A DNA stretch of 64,000 nt from Marasmius tenuissimus. Lineage: Eukaryota > Basidiomycota > Agaricomycetes > Agaricales > Marasmiaceae. The notes beneath the pieces are model-generated. The model was not told the origin of the DNA and made no database searches. It saw only the letters and a program-made list of their open reading frames with translations. Shown here piece by piece: positions 48,524 through 61,793 of the stretch; the stretch's first letter is position 1; every line of letters starts with the position of its first letter. A program made the position numbers and the translations under genes. Location of the stretch: the NCBI GenBank assembly GCA_029532415.1, contig JAQOTA010000017.1, positions 434,001-498,000 on the forward strand. Reading direction: 5' to 3'.

Positions 48524-50683
48524 CTAGTCCTCGCTCTCCGGCGGATAAACGACGATCTTGTCTATGTCGGCACCCTTGACTAAAACGAAAGAGAACCATC
48601 AGAATCTGTTTTGACCATGGTAAAATAGTGGTGCAGGTCATCACTCACAATCAATTCCGTTCGACAACCCTCCGACGGTGATCGTATTGGTGCCACCTTC
48701 ATCAAGGGTGAGAAGGAGCGGGGTTGAAAGAATGATTCCTTTGTTCGTGTCCCTTTGGTATAACGTGTCCAACTTCTGAACGTCCCCGTTTACGACGACA
48801 GATGAAATTCTTCTCAGAGCGAACTTGCCACCGATTCGGTCTGGGCTCCCTCCAGCTGGAGCGTCACAACGCGGGTACTGTGAGCGCCAATCTGAATGTT
48901 ATCAATCGGGAAGGCTCACGCTGATCGCCAAAGCCCATGTCATCTGTATCTAGAGACACAATCACTTCAGTGTGATTGTGAAACAAAAGGGCGAACCGGG
49001 GACCCACTTTGGTAATAGAAAGACACCCATTGCGGCGAACCGGCTCCGTGGATTCCCTCGAATGTCACAGTACTATCGTTCCCATAGATTCCCGTCACGA
49101 TGACGCCTCCGCTGGCGAAGTTCTATGAGAAGTCCTCAACGTGACGCTGGACGAGAATGCCTTTCTCATGACTCACCGCTTCCTGCTTGAATGCTTTTCC
49201 ATTCACCTTGGCGTCTTTCCCATAGTACGTGATGCCCTCTGGGACTGTCCATTCGCCACTCACCCTGAACATGATCAGCATGATGTCGAAAGAGAGATAT
49301 AGTCTCGTGGCTTACACGTTTAGATCGTATACATCGTGCCACACGAGCCGAAGATCACCCTTTTCATCGTCAATTTCCATCGGCAGCCATATGTACCGAC
49401 TTTCCCAGAGAGAGTTCGAATCCCACTGAGGCAGGTCAGTGAAACCATGGAGTTTGAGCCGAGCAAGGAGATAAATACCTGATCCCCGAGATAGAGATGG
49501 GTAGTCTTTTGGTCGCCTTCGATTGTCAGGGTAAAGCCAGACTGGGAATTAAAAGTGCGTGTTCCGAGGGGTGCAATCGTGAAAGGTTGGGACCAAGGTC
49601 CGCCGAGGTTGTCTGCACGAAAGGCAACAACATCTACAGAGAGGTGTTAATTTGGTTTACCGACCTCGATCAGAGAAAAGGGGCGTACTGTTGGGGCGAT
49701 ATCCAGTTTTGTGGCTCATGATCATATAGTAGGACTTATCGGTCTGAACGATGGTTGGAGCCTCGAGGTCAAAGTCTAGCGAAAAGGGTAATTAAGCTTC
49801 GGATGTTCGTTTCGAGATGAAGATACATACTTTCAAACGTGTAGATAACTTCGGTCAAATTAGTTTTTTCGTCGTTCATGCGCGCAATTATATCATCCCT
49901 CCCTAAAGCGAAATCTCCATTGGAGTAGAGAGAGTAGGTTTGGCCATCCTTGCGGTCAGTGAACATTCCATAATCTTGACTCCAGTTCCCCAGAGGTGAG
50001 AATGCGTCGACGAAGGTGTAAGGCCCAGTGATATTTGGAGACGTAGCAATCCCTTGGAGCAACCAACCGTATGTCGCGTTGTCTGCATGCCTAGAAAGAC
50101 GTCAATCGTTCATTGAACTCTACCTCGTGGGTGTGTATCACGCACCACCACATCTAATGTTCGCGAAAGGTCGTACGATTCAGCTTGTGTTCGTCATAGG
50201 GTATGTAACATACGTTGTACAAGTTGGTGTCCTTGCTATACACCACCTTCGGGCGTTGAATGATGTCTTCGGGAGAGATATATGGGTGACCCTCGATGGG
50301 AGCTATGGACTCAGCCAGTCAGCATCGAACAGTCAAATGCTCCGGGGGATATGCATACCGAGAGCAAGTCCATTATACTCCCAAGTCGCGAGGTCATCGC
50401 TACTGTAGACGTTCACACCACCACCTATATCCAGTATACGTAATGTTAGGAATTTATATCGAATTTAGCCTTGTGTTTATGTTGGTAGCCTACCTTCGAC
50501 TTGTCCTTCCACTTTCCTCTCCCCAAACCAGTAGAATCTGCCTGTTCCTTCCTCTCTGGTTATCCCACCGGCATGATTTGTGACAATATTTCCCTCTGTG
50601 TCATACCAACGCGCTCCTGGAACGATGTACTTGGCTGAGACTATTCCAGCTGAGAGAACAATCAGAATCGCGCCTGCTCGCAT
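48524..50683 (-). CDS. GH43 family exo-beta-1,3-galactanase-like enzyme with C-terminal CBM35-like domain
   Basis: A secreted glycoside hydrolase likely to attack the beta-1,3-galactan backbone of plant arabinogalactan. It starts MRAGAILIVLSAGIVSAKYI with a signal peptide, then PGARWYDTEGNIVTNHAGGI and RFYWFGERK, followed by the five-bladed propeller blocks (VNVYSSDDLATWEYNGLALA, RPKVVYSKDTNLYNVW, YGWLLQGIATSPNITGPYTF, TFENFDLEAPTIVQTDKSYY, IMSHKTGYRPNNVVAFRADN). ESRYIWLPMEID ends the catalytic part. The remaining 150 residues (VNGKAFKQEANFASGGVIVT to LKGADIDKIVVYPPESED) look like a CBM35 beta-sandwich. The overall layout matches the Phanerochaete 1,3-beta-galactanase Pc1,3Gal43A. There are many short introns, and the stop at 48524 is close to the downstream F-box gene. 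Confidence 0.9.
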
Positions 50684-50957
50684 TGGTGCTCTTGAGGGAC
50701 GGTCAACGGATCCATGTCGGATGTGCCTTCTTATATGAGCTCCATTTTCAGGGCACCATACGGTGCAGAAGGGGTCATATGGTTACAACGAGAGGTGGCG
50801 AAGAGAGGATTGTGGTAGCACTGGTCAGGAGTAAAATTGGGCGGGATACGGCGGGCCGTCGGCATTTGAAGCGAGCATAATTATTTGAGCGGCGAGCGCT
50901 TGGCCCAGAAATTCAAGTGCAAAATATTAATAGGAATAACATGTACAACATCCATCT

Positions 50958-53900
50958 TCATCTACTCTGGTATACAGCATATGGTATTATAGGAGGGCTT
51001 CCAAGAGGGTTGTCCAGCTCAGCGAATGCCCTAGATGAAACGGTCAGAAAGAGAAATCTTAGTTACCGTGAAAATCCTCACTTGAACGCTTTCATATCGA
51101 CCTTAAGGGCTTGTCAGGACACAGATAACTTTAGTGAAAATGCGAAAGACTTACACGAGACTTGAATACAAGGAAGACATGCGTGTCGTTGTGGGTGTCA
51201 ACAGCCTCACATTCGTCGCAATAATCTTTGCCGCAATAAGCGCAGCGATACCACGCTCCCGTGATCTTCTGCATATGTCGATCACAGAGCGCAGAATGAT
51301 GCGTCAGCCTCCTCAAATATTCTGTTCAAGCCCAGTCAGCGACATTGAGTTCGTGAGAGCTTGGGGGAGACCGACCGTCAAGGTCATCAAGGTTGGGACC
51401 ACCATCTGGCCCAGCAGGTTGTGAATACCTATTTTAGATGAGGATAAACATATAACGGGATATCTCTGGACAGCTTACAGTCGAGGTACCATCGGACGTT
51501 CGGATTGAATTTCCTTGCTCACTGGACGTTTCAACTTGAAGAAGATGTGGTACGGATCGTGCGTGATATACGAGCTCTTTTCACAATCCGAGCACTGGTA
51601 AGAGATAGGTAAGTCATAGTGCCAGTGCAGGGCATAGTGGGAGATACCAAGTTGAATGAGGTCGGCGATGACGGGCAACTGGCACATTGGTACCGAACCC
51701 CGCGTATCAGCTGAACACCACGATCAGAATAAAAGAATACGAATCCGAACAGATGACTTGCCTGGTTGCAACCGTTGCAGAACGTTGCGTGATTGTCGTC
51801 AGGAACTTCGGGTATGGGAGTTCCAACCACCGTACGCGCATACGTCGAAACCTCAGACTTGGCTTTGCTCGAGGAAGACCGCCTTCCAACGTTGCCGGCA
51901 GTATGACGAGTCCACATGTAAGTTGCTCTCCGACTGAGGGTTTGTACCTAAGAAAGGTGAGAAAGAGGGATTGTACGGCGTCCGGAGATCTTTACCTCAG
52001 TTCTCTCCAATGGGAACGGTATCTATCGAAGAGTGAGTATTGGAAGCCGCCGAAAAGTTCAAGAACCAAACCTTGATTGTGATATGCGACGAACTATGCC
52101 CGCCGTCGTCTGAGTCCAGGTTCCCGGGAAGACCGGCACCTTCACAATTCGAGCAGATATCTACCGAGTCGCAAATAGCGCAGTGGAACCTGGCGCCAAC
52201 GATATCTTGCATACAGTGATAGCATTTGACATCGGGATGGACCATGGCTGTGGAGGTGTAAGTTACTGAAAGAGCGCGCGACAGATAACTCACATTCTTC
52301 TTCTCCTGGGTCTGCGGATGGGTCATGGTACAAATCGGGCTCGCTATACGACCTGAGCGGTTTCTCTGGCATGACGAGGAAGGCGTGCGACGGGTGGAAA
52401 TCGTGCACTTGACTGTATGAAAATTTGGATCAGTTTTTTGGGAGAAAAAGTAGGTCCCGTTTGCTCGTACCTATAGCAAGCTCTGCAGAGGAAATATTTT
52501 TGACATGAAGCACACTTGTACGACTTCTGAAGGGGGGTCTGGGCACTACAAGCGGAACAAGTGATGTGGGTGGACTGGTCGTGCTCTGTGAGAGGACATG
52601 TCGGCAACAAAGTATCACATAAGATAAGGCGAACTCACCCAGGTTCTTCCATCCACCGTGCCCCCACATCTGTTCCAGATATGCGTGGCGCAATTGCCCT
52701 TTTTGTGTTGGGGCAGTCCTCCTCCATTGCAAAGCTCTCTGCTCATCTTCAGGGGAGGTTGGAGATCGACCGGATACTGTAGGCGAGGATCCGGGCGCGA
52801 GCCCTGCTTCAATGGCGTGTTGGACACCAGTGAACTCAATACAAGCAGCACAAAGCTCATATCCGACGCGAGAAGGCCCTGGAACTCCGAGAGAGGTAGG
52901 CGAGGGGGAACCTTTGGGCAACGCGGGGAGTGGTTTGTGCGATCTTGTACTCTTTCGCGAGTATACTGATTCTGTGTCGACATATGTTTGAGATGAGGTG
53001 GAGAACGAGTTGACCGAATCGCGATGTTGAGGTGGCTGTGGCGGATACGAAAAGGAAGAGTCGATAGAAGGGCCCCGAGCCTTCCCCTTGACCGAGTGTG
53101 ATCGCGACCTGGGTTCTTTCTCGCCACAAGTGGTGCAGACATACTTCATACTGTCCAACAGAATGCCACATTGTGAACAATCCGTTAGAATATCGTCAGA
53201 GGGGGGCGCAACCTCGACAAATTGAAGGAGTTCTGGGGGAATGATGGTTTCTAGAGATGGATTGGAGTGATACGTCTGTGGTGCAGGGGGACGCTCAGGC
53301 CGTGGTTCGCTCGCAGTCCGCTGAGAGGCCAGCCAGTTGAGTTGTCTCGAGGTTGGCCGAGGCTTTCCTGCTGGGACACTGGGTTCGTACCCCGCATCAG
53401 ATACTCCAGACTCGAGATTCTGTGAGCCGGCGGAGTTGTACGAATAGTAGTATTTGCCCCGTCCGTCCTGCTCCAAAGCAAGATCTCCAAGTTGATCTAC
53501 TTCCTCTGGCGCAAGAGATTCGCCACCGGATTCAGACGGTTCAGGGAGTGTTCCGAGTTTTGTGCGAATGGCTCGCTCGTTTTGGTCTCTGAGCCACGCT
53601 GCTCCACGGTCATTGCTAAGAAGAGGATCTTCGTCTATACTTGAAGTATCATCTCGTAGCTCTTGGAGTTTTAAACGCTCGAATACTGCCGACGGATCCT
53701 CTGGGTATCTCACCGATGCAGACGAGCTACGACCATCAGAGAAAGGCTCTTGTGGACGGGATGAGGAGGCGATTGAGCCGTTCGGCTTGTGTTGTGAAGA
53801 AGAAGCATCCTGTTGTACCCATGAAGACGAGCCTGAAGGTGAGAGATTGTCCCAACCAGATTCTCCGGAGAGATTTGACCTCAAGTCGCGTCTGTACCCC

Positions 53901-54475
53901 GGCGGCGCGAGCGTATCGGATGAAACTTGTTCACTGTGCGATCTTCCACCCGTATCCCTCGAGCTCACAGTAACGGAGTCATCATCGAGGTCGACCGAAG
54001 GTGCTCCAAGGGAAAACGAAAGCTCACTGCCGTTGCGGTTCTGATACTCTTCCAAGCTGGCCAACGATCCACTATCCGACAAACTCGGTCCATCCACATA
54101 TACCGTGACGCGCAAAACAATCTTTACCCTCCCATGGCTACTCCTGGAGAAGGCAGACGACATTGACTGGTTGTCATCCTGTCCTTGCTGGAAGTATTGG
54201 ATCGCCTCCGTCAAGTCCTCCTCGTGCTCTATTCCCATAGTCTCCCCGTCATCGTCCTTCCAAAAGATTCCATATCCTATATCTCGTAGACTGAAGCATT
54301 TCTCGACCTGTAAAAGTTCATGTCAATCATACCACAGCATAAGATATTTGCGACACACCCTGTCCCTCAACGTCTCATACGTGCAATTCCTCGCCGATCT
54401 AAACTGTATTTTTTGGGTACGTGAATCTTGAAAGGTGCATTTGACCACCAAAGGATTTTCTGGTCGATGGGACAT
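50958..54475 (-). CDS. PB1-domain protein with four ZZ zinc fingers, NBR1-like
   Basis: A probable scaffold or selective-autophagy receptor-like protein. The start MSHRPENPLVVKCTFQDSRT, then RNCTYETLRDRVEKCFSLRD and GIFWKDDDGETMGIEHEEDL, form a PB1 domain with the acidic OPCA-type motif. A long disordered Ser/Glu-rich region follows. ZZ-type Cys/His fingers come next: CSACSAQTPLQKSYKCASC, CYHCMQDIVGARFHCAICD, CNGCNQ..IRGVRYQCASC (split by an intron) and CDRHMQKITGAWYRCAYCGK with DYCDECEAVDTHNDTHVF. An extra Cys pair (TDCSQCGILLDSMKYVCTTC) lies upstream. The C-terminal exon gives ELDNPLGSPPIIPYAVYQSR. I see no four-tryptophan (FW) domain, which NBR1 proteins usually carry. The gene is divergent from importin-13. 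Confidence 0.85.
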
Positions 54476-54781
54476 GGAAGACCTTGAAAGCTATCCCATC
54501 CGCAGCACCTGCCAGGTGGGCGGCACTGGTCGACACTTACATAAGGTTTCTTATTTCTGAGAATAAATCTGCGTGCTTGAGTTCTACCTTCTGAGTTCCA
54601 ATTTTCTCTGGTTGCGGTAAGCATGTAGACGAGGATTTCATGAATGAGAAATGCAGAATTTCGTGTATGAAAGAGGGCAGTAACCTATTTTGTCCGACCA
54701 AATCAAAAAATGGTTTCTTCGTCATCGGGCCAATGCAGTATAATATTGTCCGCGGCCTTTCTCCCATAAACCTTCACCTCG
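54476..54781. promoter_or_regulatory. 306-bp divergent promoter, PB1-ZZ gene / importin-13
   Basis: This is the only space between two divergent start codons. No TATA box or clear known motif was seen; a CAAT-like element (GGGCCAATG, about 54728-54736) is present. Confidence 0.4.
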
Positions 54782-57700
54782 ATGGCCGATGTCTCTTTCC
54801 TTCCGGCACTGTCGCCCTCTGATATCGAGAGAGCTGCTCAGGTACGATGTCTCCGCCCTCAATATTTGCACAATTCTCAAGGGTGAGGAACTAGTTGATA
54901 TTGCAAGCCTATAGTGTATCGAATCCAAATGCACCCCGCCAGGACGTACAACGTATCCAACAAGAATTGCTCGACATACAGAAGCTTCCTGAGGCTTGGG
55001 GTCTCGTCATTCCGTTCTTAGACCACCAAGACCAGAACATCCAATTCTTCGGTGCTCACACGTACGTCTGGACAAGATACGCAAAGTCACAAAGAGAGCT
55101 GAATAGATTCAAGAGCTCAGGTCAAGATTGCAAGGGATTGGTAAGTTGAAGGACGCGTAAATCTCTATACGAAGGCTAATTCGAGTCGTTCAGGTCTTCA
55201 TTCCCGGATGAACACGCAGAGGCTCTTCGAGACCTCTTGGTACAGCTCACAGCACATTCTGCGGCAGTTGGGAAGAAGAAAGTGGTTCTAAGGAAATTGT
55301 TTGTTGCCGTGCGTTCGTTTTTGCCTGATTTCTCGTTGACCTCAACTCCATGTCTCTTAATAGTTAACATCCCTCGCCCTCAAACTCGTCCCTCAACACC
55401 CAACTCGATGGCCCGATTGGATACTTACTTGTGTCACTTCAATGTCCGGGCGCGGTGCAGCAACTGAACACATCCATGACTTTTTGGCGATTGTCGCAGA
55501 AGAAGTCGCAAGTGCAGATCTTATAGGATCGAGCAAGTGAGCCCGCGCAAACACGCTCGAAGATCCTCTATCTTACTTCAATCAGATCCCGGATGCAGCA
55601 GAGTCTGCTAGACGCAACATCTATGGTGATCCAGGCTATCAAGTCGTCGATTGACCCGCCTTTGAATCCTTCCTCGCACAACGACGTGCTGGCTGCTTTG
55701 AAGTCTCTCCAAGCCTGGCTGTCTCATCTGCCTTCCAGGTGACCGTCACCAATTTTCCATACATGAACCAAAGCAGCTGAACTGCATCGCAGCGATTTGA
55801 CACCACTCTTTCCGAACATCATTTCCCTCCTACAACCCGAAGTAGACGATGTTTTCGTGGGCGCGTCTGATACCCTCCAGGAAGTCATGACCAAATCTGC
55901 TCTGTCAGATGGTTCCGGGACGAGAATTCTTACCGAACCCTTGCTCGTTTGGCTGGACTCGCGTGGGTCACAGGTTGTCAACAACTCTTCGCAATCTGGC
56001 GTCGTGGATGAGGTTTCCCAGTCACTTTGTAAACTCATCACCGCTCTTGGGGATCACTCGACAAGCTACATTGCTGCCCATATGGCTTCGCCTGCATCTG
56101 TCTCGCTTCTTCCTTCGGCCGGCGCTGCCTTGATACGGGAATCTGAGAACAAAACCAAAGGACAACTTTCACAAGGCTTTCTCAAGTTGTTGTTGGCATA
56201 TACGGGTTTCCCGGGGTATTACGGCGCTGATGAGGATGTCAGCGAGATGACCCTTGGTTTCTGGTATATGCTCCAGGAAGCTTTGTGGAACAACGATTTC
56301 TATATTGAAGACGGCGGGGAACCTTCCATAGCCGACCAACAGTCATCTGTCGATCAAACTGTGGTGGCCAAGGAGCTGTATGTACAGGTTGTCAAGGTCC
56401 TTCGAGGGAAAATCAAGTATCCCGGTCCTGGTAATGGTTGGTCCAGAGGTGTGTATTATCACCTAAAAGGGGGTCTTTGCGCTGACGTTCACTGCTGAAA
56501 GACCAGTTTGAGAAATTCCAAGTGTTAATCGTCTCTTTCATTGATCAAATATCCCGTACTCATACCACTTGCACAGGTATCGACGGGACGTGGGCGATAT
56601 CCTTATCAACGCGTATGTGTTTCCTGATATGTTCGGCGTCTCTGCTTCCAACCCACGTTCGATGAGATAGATACTATGTTATCAGAGACGACATGATGGG
56701 CTTCTTCGTCAGTGAGCTAGCCAACCATTTGTCTTCCGTTCACCGTGGCCAAGGCCACTGGGAAGTAAGGGACGAGCATCTTTTCCTACTGCCCTTTTCT
56801 AATTGCGTTCCCAGGATGTGGAAGCAACATTACACTGCATCTTATCGATACAAGAGGCTCTGGACTACGACAACGCACCTCATCTACCTCGATTATTCAG
56901 CCGGGAAATTCTAGGATCCCTTCCTACGACCGGTCACGTTCGCGTGCGCAAGACCACTCTCAGTCTCTTAGGTATTCACGAAGTATCTGTTTTTGTTCTC
57001 CAAGCTGACGGATTCTGAAAGGCGCATATGCTTCTTGGTTTGCTTCAAACCCGGACCAGCCGACCATACCCCCGCGGCAAGAGCTCCTCACCTCAGCGGT
57101 TTCTTATGTCGTGCAGGCACTGCCCGACTCGATGCTCTCGCTGCAAGCTGCGACTGCACTTCGAAATCTGTGCGATGCCAATAGGAAGTTGCTTGCACCT
57201 CAAATTGGTGCGTTCGCCGAGCTTCACGCTGGATTAGCACAAGTTCCGGTGAGTTTTTTGTTCTGCCGTCTGGCCTCCGTACTGAGGAGGACAATAAGGA
57301 CTCCGAGAAGGCGACTGTGATGGAGTCCATCGCAAGTGTTATTGAAGCTCTCCCCCCAGCCGATGCCATACCCACTGTAGAGGTAAGATCTCATCCAGGC
57401 TATCATCATAGTTCGTGGGGCTGATTTGCAACCAGGTTGTTGTCAATCCCATCGTGCAGCGGCTGATAGAGATCCTGCGTTCACCCACATCTGTCAGTCC
57501 AACGATCGCCTTTGATTGTTGTTCCAGTCTGATCGTTACGCCCAGCTCCCTCAAGAAGCCCGAGAAGCAATCGTTCTCCAGTTGGAGACACTTTCTGGTA
57601 TCGCAAAAGGGCTGACGAGTAGTACGGCTGGCGACCTCCTCCTGGAAGATGAACCGGAGGTCGATTTGGCTTTTGAAGCCTTGAAATCCGCTCGAGAAGA

Positions 57701-58995
57701 CCAACGTGCTACTCGATTGCGACAGAATATCCTTGACGCTATCCGTACCTGCGTGGAACTATTTGGTCATGACGCGGGGACAGCTCAGGTACTTCCTCCG
57801 ACTCTCCAGGGCGGTCAAGGCATCTGACTCTGACCATTATGCAGGCCATGAATGAGCTCGTCAAATCTATAACGGCTCTGCCAGCCGATATGACCCTGAT
57901 ATCTTTGCCAGCTCCTCCTTTGTTGGAGATTGTCTGTTACGCTATGCAAAGACAGGTGACTGCATCGTGGTTGAGTGTCGCTGGTATATTGATAACCCAG
58001 TTGAGCCCCCCGCCTCCCATGCCTCTCCAAGACCAGGTTAAAGAGGCGGCCCGGGCCAAGGAACGAGCTGCCCAGGAGGAAAAGGCCAAAGCGGTCGTCT
58101 CCAACGTGCTGCCAATAATATTGAGTACGTCTTTGGCCACTCTGGGTACCCCTGGAGGCATGGAGAATGTGAGTTGGATGCTCTTCCAGTAACCGGATGG
58201 ATGGACGCTCACGAACTTTGCTCAGAACCCCGATATTGTGCAAGAGTTCTTCACGTGTCTGGAGAGGGTATGTTTTGCATGGCGGCCCTTTGTCCTCTTG
58301 ATACTGAACGTGAATTAGGTTGCTCAAAACCTGCCTGGTAATTTGTTCTCCTTACCGCCTGGGGGATTGGATACCCTTATGCAGTGTGCGATCCGTGCTC
58401 TGACGCTACAAGAGCGGTACTCTCTGGTGTCTGCGTGCTCTTTCCTGGTGAGTTTCCAGCCTCTGACTCTACTACCCGATAGTGACCAATCATCTTTCTA
58501 GAGCACCTTCATACACCGGTCATATGTCCACGAGTCCCTTGCGCCTTATCGGGGTCAACTGATAAATGCCCATGGGCAAGCCATCACAGGGGCCATAGTC
58601 AGTGGTCTGGCTGGTCAAGCCCCCAGAAGCGCGACGACCAACCTCATCGAGATGTTGTCGACTCTACTCACACGGTGCCTCACTGAATGTAGAATATGGC
58701 TCAATGACGTCCTCTTTAGCGTGAGCTTCACTCGTTATTTATGCTCAACTCCACCTGACTTTGCGGCAGGAGAACTTTGTCGCTTCAAAGGCAACGAGGG
58801 AAGACAAGGAACGCTTCATGAAAGCCGTGCTCGGGTAAGCTGGTTCGCGATACACTGACATCCTACTTGACATTTACTGTCTTGTTTTCCAGATCAAGAA
58901 CATTGAAGAGGACCCGGGAGGCAGCACAGCAGTTCACACTCGTTGCAAGAGGGCTGGAAGGCACCGGTTTTGGTTATGCGTCTCTCGCGGGTTGA
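54782..58995 (+). CDS. Importin-13 family karyopherin (Kap122/Pdr6-like)
   Basis: A nuclear transport receptor built of HEAT repeats that carries cargo through nuclear pores under Ran control. The start MADVSFLPALSPSDIERAAQ joins LILQAYSVSNPNAPRQDVQR across the first intron (54842-54894). Family blocks: DHQDQNIQFFGAHT, KKVVLRKLFVALTSLALKLV, FPDEHAEALRDLLVQLTAHS, LLAYTGFPGYYGADEDVSEM with TLGFWYMLQEAL (importin-13 hallmark), YRRDVGDILINAYYVIRDDM, ATLHCILSIQEALDYDN and the C-terminus TREAAQQFTLVARGLEGTGF, which parallels the EFTLLCRGLHGTDY end of human importin-13. There are about 18 short introns. This pattern argues against Mtr10/transportin-3, the nearest relatives. It ends with TGA at 58993. 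Confidence 0.93.
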
Positions 58996-59259
58996 GAGTG
59001 TGATCGATTTAGTATACGGAGCTGAAATACAGTAAATGTTATAGAGACGGCTTCGGTAATTACATTTGTCAAAGGCACCCATAGCCCGAACCCGAGCCCC
59101 TGTGTTACTTAGTACTGTATTGACTGTATCGCATGTAACGGACTTCTCTCATCGTCACCATCGCCAACATCGACCATTTCGGTCAGCCCAGCTCTTGTAT
59201 TTCTATACCTCATCTTTTATTCCCCACCCTCATTTGCCTGTTCTTGACCCTGGGGTCGA
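58996..59259. other. Spacer between importin-13 and sorting nexin genes
   Basis: This 264 bp stretch contains a pyrimidine- and CATC-rich leader just before the ATG at 59260 and no gene. Confidence 0.35.
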
Positions 59260-61793
59260 ATGGCAACACTTCCGAGGAGCGCTAAGGGTAGCACATTTTC
59301 GGAAACCCGACCCCGCTCTGACTTCGATGCTGGGATCAACACTTCGGCAGCTTGGACAGAGCACCTGGAAGCCAGCTCAGTGCCGTCTTCAGATGACGAG
59401 CAGGAGAACGGACGTCCGGCAAGGGCGTTGTATGATTTCGAGGGCAAGGCCGAGTTTGGAGAGCTGAGTGCTAAGGCTGGCGATGAGCTCGAGATATTGA
59501 AGGAAGACCTACCCGATGGATGGAGCTTGGTGAAGAATGATGAAGGAGAAACCGGATTGCTACCTCGAACGTATTACACAGTGCGTGGTATCCCAATCGT
59601 TGAACTCTGTATTCATATCTCATTCTCGCCGACGACAGTTCACTTCGGATTTCACTGTCTCCCCAGGAGTAGAGGTACCTGGCCCATCGTCCTTCAGCAA
59701 GTTCAGGAAACGTGAACGTGAACCCTCTACCAGCTCTTTAACACCTCGAGCGTCTCCCCGCAACTCAGTTCAACCCATCGTACCGCAGAATACTGGAGAA
59801 TGGTTGTTCCCTAGTTTTCGGCAGAATCTACTGGGAGGTAAATCGCTCAACAGATTCTCGAACTTTGTGACCAGTGGAGCGGAAGCATGGGTGCTGAAGG
59901 GCAAAGCAGCAGATACGACAATCAACACCTCTTCATTCAGCACTTCTACATTTCCTACGATACACGAGAAAGCCTCCTCGGATGAGAGTGATGATGGAGA
60001 TGTGGACGAAGACAGCGAAGAAGCAACCGGAAGCAACAATAGGCTCAGTCTAGTCGGGCTCGGGGAGGCAGATCGACATTTTGTCGATGCTGGGCACGCC
60101 TGGAAATCGAAAGTGCCGCCTTTCAAGGTCTTGATACATTCACCTTCAAAGCGGACATCGGTACTTTCAGGAGCTTTTACCGTTTACAACATCACATCAC
60201 TGTTTCACATCGACTCATCAAGTGAAGACGACCCGCCTGGTTCACCGACGAGGATAACAGTCCAACGGAGATTCTCTCATTTCGTCATTCTTCATACCGC
60301 TCTATCGCGACGTCTACCCGGTATTGCATTACCACCTCTCCCCGAGAAGCAATACGCAGGAAGGTTCAGCGAGGATTTTGTAGAAGCCAGACGCGGGGAT
60401 CTTGAACGATACATCAACAGGGTAGTCCGACATCCAGTTGCGCGGTATGCAGAGGTCGTAACTTTTTTCCTCGGTTGCGAGAGTGACTCAGTAAGAGTTG
60501 TTTTTCCTTACTTCTCGGGGCCAAGGTTGAGCTGATTCCTAGGAATGGAAACGCCTCGTACCGCATCATCTTTCGATGCCGCCTGCTGGACCTTCTTTCT
60601 ATGCCCATGTATTCCACCCTGCTTTCAATCTTGATCTCGAAGACGCGGAAGAGGCTGGTGATCGGTTCAGTACACACACGAGAGCTGTCGGGAAGGGAGT
60701 CCAAGGGCTCAGAAACATATTTGGAAGGGTCAGAGATGCCAGAGTGGGTGAGTACCTCTGCTCGCTACTTATTAAAACCTTGTCGAAACCTTGGTTGCAG
60801 AGATGTCGAAGGCCGAGAGACTGTTGTCGTACTCGTTGCTTTCATTAATCACTTCAAAGCCACTCGCGTCGGCACCCACGACTGGTCTGGTAGAAGAGGA
60901 TGAAGAGTACAGCACGAAGGGCAAGGGTTTGGTGAACGAAGATGGTGCTTGGTGTTGGCGAGAAGGGTGTAAATGTGGGTAATGCAGTCGATATAACGAT
61001 TCTAACTCTTATCTTGTGTCCATCAGCTTGTTTAGGAGTGACGAAGGCAATGCAGCGGGCGTCAGACGCACTGCAAAGTGTCGCAGATTTGTACGATGAC
61101 CATGTGAGTAAAGGCATCTGTTCCGCACCATTGAGAACGGATATTGATAATTGATTCTCTTTAAGGCGAGAAGAACGCAGCTCGCCACCCATGAATCCCT
61201 GAAGGGAGTTTCACACCCGTCTTCTCTGTACGACGGGGTTGTTGCAACCCATCGGTCAACTGTTACACGGTATCGGGAGGCCACCAGCGACAGCCATGTA
61301 CGTTTTTATGAGAAGCCTACCGAAACACAACCTTACGATGCTCCAATAGGCAGATGAAGATATGGCAGCACGGTGCGAAACCGTGTTGAACACGACCATG
61401 GCAGAGATGGAGACGTACCATACACAGAAAGTCGAGGACTTCTCGACTCTCGCAAAGGAGCATCTGGACGGCGAGATCGAGCTTTACGAGCAGGTCTGTC
61501 GCATCTCTCTCTCTCCAACCTGCCCAAGTCTAACACAACCCCAGATCTTAACTCGTCTTCGAGCCGCACGGAATTCATTCGAGCCTCCCCAGTTGGAAGA
61601 ACTCTCAATGTCGCCGCGGCAGCCCTCAATATATGAGAGGGAGCTCGAACATCCCAGGCTCACTGCAGAGCCATTGTTACAGCCATGCCCACACGTATTT
61701 GATTCGGCGCCCATGAGACCAGTCAGTGTCGCTATTCAGGAAGGAGTTGGAATTCTGACTGGGAGAGGGAGCGTTTTCGGAAAGTTCTGGTGA
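59260..61793 (+). CDS. SH3-PX-BAR sorting nexin
   Basis: A peripheral membrane protein that binds phosphoinositides and bends membranes during endocytosis or endosomal sorting. It starts MATLPRSAKGSTFSETRPRS. The SH3 domain is at about 48-105 (ARALYDFEGKAEFGELSAKA, DGWSLVKNDEGETGLLPRTY). A Ser-rich linker with SFRQNLLGGKSLNRFSNFVT and an acidic stretch follow. The PX domain comes next (FTVYNITSLF, QRRFSHFVILHTALSRRLPG, LPPLPEKQYAGRFSEDFVEA, RRGDLERYINRVVRHPVARY), with the conserved RRFSHF Arg. A BAR-type helical region ends the protein (GVTKAMQRASDALQSVADLY, STVTRYREATSDSHADEDMA, AEMETYHTQKVEDFSTLAKE). The layout is that of SNX9/18/33-type proteins and their fungal counterparts. There are about seven introns. 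Confidence 0.92.
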
